Of a stretch of DNA of 22,500 nt, positions 18,283-22,500 are shown piece by piece. A model generated the notes under the pieces. The model did not search any database and was not told the DNA's origin. It saw only the letters and a program-made list of their open reading frames with translations. Source of the DNA: Prorocentrum cordatum. Taxonomy: Eukaryota > Sar > Dinophyceae > Prorocentrales > Prorocentraceae. The stretch spans positions 1,306,180 to 1,328,679 of the forward strand of contig CAUYUJ010001447.1 in assembly GCA_963575745.1 (NCBI GenBank). Direction: 5' to 3'. The translations under genes and the position numbers were made by a program. Numbering within the stretch: position 1 is the first letter of the stretch; each line of letters begins with the position of its first letter.

Positions 18283-18516
18283 CTCGCGAAGAGAAGAGCT
18301 CGATGGCGCACTGGAGGCCCGCGATCGAGAGCGCGCCAAAGACGGCGCGAAGGGAGGCGGCCGCGAAGGCTGCGAGAGCGCGCCGAGGACGGCGGATGGG
18401 CGCCCGCGAAGGCGCGCGCGGGAAAAGCGCGGCGCAAGCGCAGCCTGGAGCCTGCGGCTGCGGAAAACATCATAAGAGGAATGGAGGAGGCGTGCAGGGA
18501 GCGTGGAGCACGCACA

Positions 18517-18637
18517 GGCGGTACACCGCCGAAGCTGAATGGGGGGGAGTGCTGGGAGTCCAGCGCGCGCGGGCGGTGCACCGCCGAAGTTAGGCGGAGT
18601 GCCGCCGACGAGAGCCCATGACAGGCGGTGCCCCGCC
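18517..18637. repeat. four GGCGG-N4-CCGCC hairpins upstream of a gene
   Basis: Positions 18517-18530 (centre TACA), 18572-18585 (TGCA), 18593-18606 (AGTG) and 18624-18637 (TGCC), in the 5' flank of the gene at 17542-18282. The rest of 18283-18752 shows no convincing gene. Confidence 0.85.
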
Positions 18638-18752
18638 GATTTTTTGCTGGCGACGCGCGCAAAAGGATATTCGCGAACGGTCCCGCGAGCGCGGCGCACG
18701 CCTACCGCGACAGCCGCCAGCGGCGAAGAACGGCACCTGAAAATCGGAAAAT

Positions 18753-18869
18753 CAGATGCCGACTGAAACTTCCACTCCGCTCTCTTTCCATTTGTCTCCT
18801 GGCTCACCGTCCATCACCTCTCCGCTCTCACGTCCCCCCGCCCCTCATGGATGTTTCAGTCGGCGTCTG
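18753..18869. mobile_element. pyrimidine-rich element with GCCGAC terminal inverted repeats, copy 2
   Basis: CAGATGCCGACTGAAAC (18753-18769) pairs with GTTTCAGTCGGCGTCTG (18853-18869) at 16 of 17 positions. The interior is C/T-rich on the plus strand, like copy 1. It ends about 40 bp beyond the stop of the gene at 18909, so it may lie in that transcript's 3' untranslated region, where it could fold. Confidence 0.6.
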
Positions 18870-18908
18870 ACCTCCGAGGGGGTTGTCAAAGCCCGCGGCC
18901 CGCGAGTC

Positions 18909-19754
18909 TCAGAGGTACAGCCCGCGGTTCTTGGAAGGCATCGCCTTGACCGTCAGGGGCAGTGGAGGCGGCCGCACGGCCGCTGCCTTTGCCGCGGGCG
19001 CCGAACTCGCGGCCGTCGGCCGCGGGGGCGGCGGTGGCGGCGGTGGCGGCGGCGGCGTCGGCGCGAGGTACGGGCCGCCGCCGCTGTCCTGGAGCGAGCG
19101 GCGCGGTGGCGCGCGGCCGTATTTGGAGGCGTACCACTCCGACTTGGGGCCTGAACCACCACGGTTGCCCCAGCGCTTCCCGCTCTTGCGCCACGTCTGG
19201 CCGCGCCAGAATTGCGGGCCACCGTGCATGGGCGCGGGCGGCCCCCTGCTGGCGCGACCCCAGATGCCGACGTAGCGCTGCAGCAGTTCCAGTGGCTCCT
19301 GGACGCGCTTGGAGTTCCAGGCGATCGGCGCGCTCTCGCTCAGCAGCGAGCGCAAGAACTTGTACGCCTGCACCACGTCCTCTGGCGCCGCAGACGCTTT
19401 CGGCACTTCGGGTACCTTGGCGACGAAGGCGCCCACGTTGGGCGCGCCTGAGGCGCCCACGTTGGGCGCGCCTGCTGGCGGTTGCGCCTGGCGCCACGGC
19501 GGCTGAGGCTTCTCCGACGGCGGCTGCTGCTGCTGCTGCTGCACCTCCTGCTGCTGCTGCTGCTGCTCCGCCCGCCACGTGCCGCCGGCGTCTCGGGTGC
19601 GACGTGGCGGCGACTTCGGCGCCGCGCCCTGATTGTGGACGGGGATGAGCGTCGGTCCTTGCTTCGCCTCTGGCGAGGGGTCGCTGCTGCTGCTGCCAGG
19701 GCACTCCGCCGTCTGCCAGCCTGGCGGCGCGGGATCGGCGATGATGTCATCCAT
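18909..19754 (-). CDS. Gln/Pro-rich protein, family unknown (core exon)
   Basis: From ATG 19754 (MDDIIADPAPPGWQ) the frame gives 281 residues. Features in order: a polar N-terminus, poly-Gln tracts (QQQQQQQEVQQQQQQ, around residue 65-80, from CAG-type repeats), a GAPNVGA duplication, a predicted helical segment EDVVQAYKFLRSLLSES with LLQRYVGIWGRA, an Arg/Gly/Trp patch (WRGQTWRKSGKRWGNRGG), poly-Pro, and a basic end MPSKNRGLYL. Arg/Gly and Gln-rich stretches are typical of RNA-associated or condensate-forming proteins, but no domain is recognised. GCGCAG|GAGGCAGGC lies just before the ATG, so more 5' coding is likely: the same frame continues through a GC-AG intron (19764-19901) into 19902-19985 (SLFEQVAEALNLFEMFAQ), with a possible true start at ATG 20085. 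Confidence 0.6.
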   Translation of the reverse strand: MDDIIADPAPPGWQTAECPGSSSSDPSPEAKQGPTLIPVHNQGAAPKSPPRRTRDAGGTWRAEQQQQQQEVQQQQQQPPSEKPQPPWRQAQPPAGAPNVGASGAPNVGAFVAKVPEVPKASAAPEDVVQAYKFLRSLLSESAPIAWNSKRVQEPLELLQRYVGIWGRASRGPPAPMHGGPQFWRGQTWRKSGKRWGNRGGSGPKSEWYASKYGRAPPRRSLQDSGGGPYLAPTPPPPPPPPPPPRPTAASSAPAAKAAAVRPPPLPLTVKAMPSKNRGLYL

Positions 19755-19763
19755 GCCTGCCTC

Positions 19764-19901
19764 CTGCGCAAGGCAAGGTAAACGCCGAGAGCACCGTCGC
19801 TTCTGGGCCCTGCCCCGCCGCCGCCTGCATCCAGGCCAACGCGGGCGAACGGGGGCGGGGCCGCATGGGCGTCGGGCGCGCTCGATCCGTTTCCCTCGAG
19901 C
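19764..19901 (-). other. putative 138 nt GC-AG intron
   Basis: GCCCAG|GCTCGAGG donor and CTTGCGCAG|GAGG acceptor, both phase 0. It would join LNLFEMFAQ to EAGMDDIIAD. The interval contains a GCCCCGCC/GGGGCGGGGC inverted repeat. The frame stays open if unspliced, so this is a suggestion based on splice-site appearance and composition. Confidence 0.35.
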
Positions 19902-19985
19902 CTGGGCGAACATCTCGAAGAGGTTCAAGGCTTCGGCGACCTGCTCGAAAAGCGACTGGCTCGCATCTGAAGCCGCCGTGTGCAC

Positions 19986-20290
19986 CTCAACAGGAATCCA
20001 GGAAATCAGCCTGCACTGCCCAAGCGGACGCTTCGGGCTGAGCAGGCGTTTTCTGAATTCCCAGCGCCTCCGCGGAGTTGTCCATGGCGCTGCTGGCCGC
20101 GCCCTCGCTCGCCATGCGCCCGCGAAGCGCCCGCGGCCGCTGGCGGCAGCGGCGCGGGGAGGGGCGCCGCGGGACCCGCGGGGAGGGCTGCTTGAATTGA
20201 AAAGGCGCGGGGGGAGCGGCGGAGGGAGGCGGGCAAGGGCGAGGCAGCGGTCAGAGAAATGAGAACGCCCATGGTAATGGAACCAGCGAA
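19986..20290. other. possible 5' exon region, unresolved
   Basis: ATG 20085 in a GCCATGG context opens a 32-codon frame (MDNSAEALGIQKTPAQPEAS...) that stops at about 19987, directly where AG|GTGCACACG could be an acceptor. It is a plausible first exon of the gene at 18909, but a donor joining it in frame was not found. The rest is GC-rich spacer. Confidence 0.3.
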
Positions 20291-20331
20291 GGCGGAACAC
20301 CGCCGACAACAGATGGAGGCGGTGCACCGCC
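20291..20331. repeat. two GGCGG-N4-CCGCC hairpins
   Basis: 20291-20304 (centre AACA) and 20318-20331 (centre TGCA), in the short spacer between two genes. Confidence 0.85.
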
Positions 20332-20515
20332 AGGCAAACCTTCCAAGAAATACGAAGAACCGCCTGAGCAGCGCAAGGACAAGCAAGGCCCGATGAGATT
20401 ACGATCCGATTTCGATCCGAGTTCCTTGTTTTCTGAACGCAGGCTGCGCGCCCCACGCGCCGCCCGCGGCAAATCCGACTGAGAGTCATGCATCGCGCCA
20501 CCGAAGCAGGTCGCC

Positions 20516-22500
20516 TCAGAACTCGCCCTTGCGAGCCTCCAGCTCGCTCTGCACCGGCGCCTTGGCCCAGGCGATGGCGGCCTCCTGAGTGGCAGATGAA
20601 AACCGTCATAAACGCAAAGTGGCCCGCGGGGTCTCTTTGCGCATATGATTGGAGCGAGGCCACGCGCGGCCGCAACAACGCGCTCCGCCGCCGCGCATCG
20701 AGCCCCGTGGCCACGCCGATTGGAGGAGATGGGACCCAAAAGTGTCCTTCTCCTTGCCGTTCCTGTACTTCTTGCTCTTGGTGCCGCCTGGCCCGCTGCG
20801 CCCGCTCCTGAAGAGAATCTGGCTGCGAGTGGTCTCGTCGTCATACCGCGGTGCTTTCAGCTTGCATGCTGCCGCCTTCGCCTTCGCAATCTTCTTCGGT
20901 GTTGCCTCGGCTTTTGCCTTTGCCTTTGCCTTCGCCGCCGATGGCTTCGCCGTGCCATCTGAAGCCTTTGTCTTCGCCAAGGCCGCCACTGCGTCGGACT
21001 TCCTCCGCTTCTTCTCGCCCTTCTCCGCTTTCCAGCCAGAGGAAGTACGTTGCCCCGCCGCTTGGAGGAGAACCAGGGCAGCGTCGGCAGGCAGCTTCGC
21101 CAGCGGCAGTGTCGGATCCACCTTGACAGCGGCAAGTGGCAATAACCAATCGCCGCGCCTGCGACGCCCCGCAGAGGGCGCGCCGCTGCCTTGGGCAGAG
21201 GCGCGCCCCCGTGAATCGCGGAGGCCGCGGAGGCGGGCCCAGGTTACCGTCCAAAAACCTTTGCCTTCTTCTGCGGCGCCCCCTTCGCGTCCACCTCGGA
21301 CTCGCTCGAGCTCAGCACCATGACGTCAACGGCCGATGCCTTGACCTTGGCGCCACCACCCAACTTTGAGGCCGCGGCCGCAGGCGCCGCTCCCGACATC
21401 GCGGCAGGCTTGCCCGCGGGAGCTGCTGGAGTGGGAGTCGTCGGCCCGCGCTGCGAGACGAGGGCGGCCGCCGCTGGGTTCGGCCACCCGCCGCGGGTGT
21501 TGTGCGTTGGGATCACCCCCAACGGCAACGCCGCTGGCGTCGCGGCTCCCAAGGGAGGCGTCGCGGCAATCGTCGCGGCTGCAACCGCAACGCTTTGCAT
21601 CGGAGAAGGCGGCGGCAGAGGCGCGAAGGCGATCGGCGGCAACGCCGCCCGCTGCGGCGTTGCCTGGGCGCCGAGCGCTGCGTTCCTGTTGCCGCGCAAG
21701 CTGATGAGCTTCCCGAGGATCTGCGTCTCGAGAAGCCCAATTGTCGGCTGCACGGGCCCCTCCGAGGCGAACGCCTGCTCGTACAGCGTCGGCCTCTCCT
21801 GCTGGAACAGCGCCGCCGAGGGGGAGAGCGCGCCGACAAACTCGGTCGCCTTGCCTCGAGCAGCTGTGTAGGCAGGGGAACGCCACGTGGTCTTCACCAA
21901 CTGCAAGTACACGTCCAAGAGCTGCGGAGTCGGCGAATTCTTCTCGATGCCTGATCGCTGGCACGCCAGGAACATGAACGCGGCTAGCATGCCAAACGTC
22001 GGCTCGGAAGGGTTCCGGAGCCCGAGGCGCTCCAAGTGGCGCATCAACATGACAAATTTCGAAGCGAACGACTCGGTTGGGCTCAGCAGCACGTGCCACG
22101 TGGAGGCAGTAAGCAACTCCACGAAGCACTCGTAACTTTGCCCTTTGGCCTTCGTGCGCCTCCCGCAGAGCCACTCGGTCGCGGCGCCGACCAAATCGTG
22201 ACTGAACCCCGTCTGCCCGAGCTGGGTCAGCAGCTGCCCTTTCTCCGTGGCCGTCCACCTGCAAAACGACGGGGGAATGTTAGACGGCGGGGAGGAGGGG
22301 GGAGCGGGCGGCGTTCCGCCGAACGGAGGCGGGGACCTCCTCGAAGGGGGAACGGATGGCCTCTCGCCCGTACGGGATCTTTGACCCGAGCCTCACCTCT
22401 GGCCTTCGATGAGCGCGCGCACCTTCCCGAAGTGCAGCTGCTCTGCAGCGCCCCTGGAAGGCCCGCTCGCCGCTGCAAGCGCCGCGGCTGCCTCGCCCAG
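20516..22500 (-). CDS. multi-exon protein with Lys/Ala linker, 5' end outside window
   Basis: Four exons join in one frame: 22397-22500, 21248-22258, 20747-21158 and 20516-20584, about 531 residues. Junctions are CAGAG|GTGAGG with TTTTGCAG|GTGG, GACG|GTAACC with GTCGCAG|GCG, and GAGAAG|GACACT with CACTCAG|GAGG; the last is a GA donor. Exon 2 begins WTATEKGQLLTQLG and holds a helical domain (FASKFVMLMRHLERLGL, FMFLACQRS) followed by an Ala/Pro-rich linker with MVLSSSESEVD. Exon 3 has GDWLLPLAAVKVDP, a Lys/Ala tract, then TTRSQILFRSGRSGPGG; exon 4 gives AIAWAKAPVQSELEARKG and the stop. The RSQ...RSG..GPG element with a helical tail recurs, from memory, at the C-termini of many dinoflagellate proteins of unknown role. 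Function not assigned. Confidence 0.7.
20585..20746 (-). other. 162 nt intron with GA donor
   Basis: AAG|GACACTTTTGGG and CACTCAG|GAGGCC, phase 0 on both sides. Unspliced, the frame continues into HLLQSAWPRGSMRGGG and loses the conserved-looking tail. GA donors and AG|G acceptors are reported for dinoflagellate genes. Confidence 0.6.
21159..21247 (-). other. 89 nt GT-AG intron with a 15-bp hairpin
   Basis: CG|GTAACC and CGCAG|GCGCGG, phase 2. It contains GGGCGCGCCGCTGCC (21176-21190) and its near-perfect inverse (21194-21208, 14 of 15) with a 3-base loop. Without splicing, the upstream frame stops at once (TAA, 21244-21246). Confidence 0.65.
22259..22396 (-). other. 138 nt GT-AG intron containing a GGCGG hairpin
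   Basis: CAGAG|GTGAGG and CGTTTTGCAG|GTGG, phase 2. The purine/pyrimidine-skewed interior contains GGCGGCGTTCCGCC (22307-22320), a member of the GGCGG-N4-CCGCC family. Confidence 0.75.

Noticed and set aside
1-22500. Relict spliced-leader sequence (CCATTTTGGCTCAAG type) upstream of genes
   Set aside because: None was recognised on reading either strand, so there is no sign that these genes are retroposed cDNAs, which agrees with their introns.

Overview
This window looks like nuclear DNA of a dinoflagellate. The clues are GC-rich sequence packed with simple repeats, pentatricopeptide (PPR) arrays built on the motif ISYNAAISACEKGGQW, at least six gene segments all on the minus strand, and reading frames that close only if introns with GT, GC or GA donors and AG (usually AG|G) acceptors are removed. 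The density of short hairpin repeats and small hairpin-bearing introns would suit a Prorocentrum-type genome, but the species is a guess. I saw no rRNA, tRNA, spliced-leader copy or prokaryotic operon.

Layout, all genes minus strand. (1) 1-6246: PPR coding. A two-exon gene (exons 5888-6246 and 3433-4498) lies upstream of a third PPR segment (1-413) that runs off the left edge. The intron and the spacer carry two diverged copies of one ~1.4 kb repeat (1748-3220 and 4527-5875), each interrupted by different AT-rich, inverted-repeat insertions. (2) 414-1747 and 6247-9923: no convincing gene, only GC-rich degenerate repeats, a dispersed ~70 bp repeat (four good copies), a ~29 bp motif in alternating orientation, microsatellites and one AT-rich island. 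(3) 9924-12207: a transposase-like gene in three frames joined by two very small intron-like insertions. (4) 13003-15416: a nuclear-type protein with a CX2C/CX2C zinc-ribbon-like module and a long Arg/Ser domain, with a tiny last exon behind a 245 nt intron. (5) 17542-18282: a 246-aa Cys/His protein. (6) 18909-19754 (probably more 5' exons to about 20085): a Gln/Pro-rich protein. (7) 20516-22500: a four-exon gene whose 5' end is outside the window. Genes 5 to 7 lie close together.

The most striking structure is a family of 14-bp hairpins, GGCGG-N4-CCGCC, with a conserved stem and a variable four-base loop. About 30 to 35 copies occur from 9759 rightwards and none was seen to the left. They form tandem arrays with 74 bp and 70 bp periods, sit around genes, and occur inside two of the inferred introns. 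Other small introns (62, 71 and 89 nt) hold strong inverted repeats or are bounded by direct repeats, which is what introner-like (transposable-element-derived) introns would look like. A 455 bp foldback at 16336-16790, made of 10 bp units in alternating orientation inside 56 bp terminal inverted repeats, is a second unusual element. Exon junctions are inferred by reading-frame closure and splice-site appearance only.
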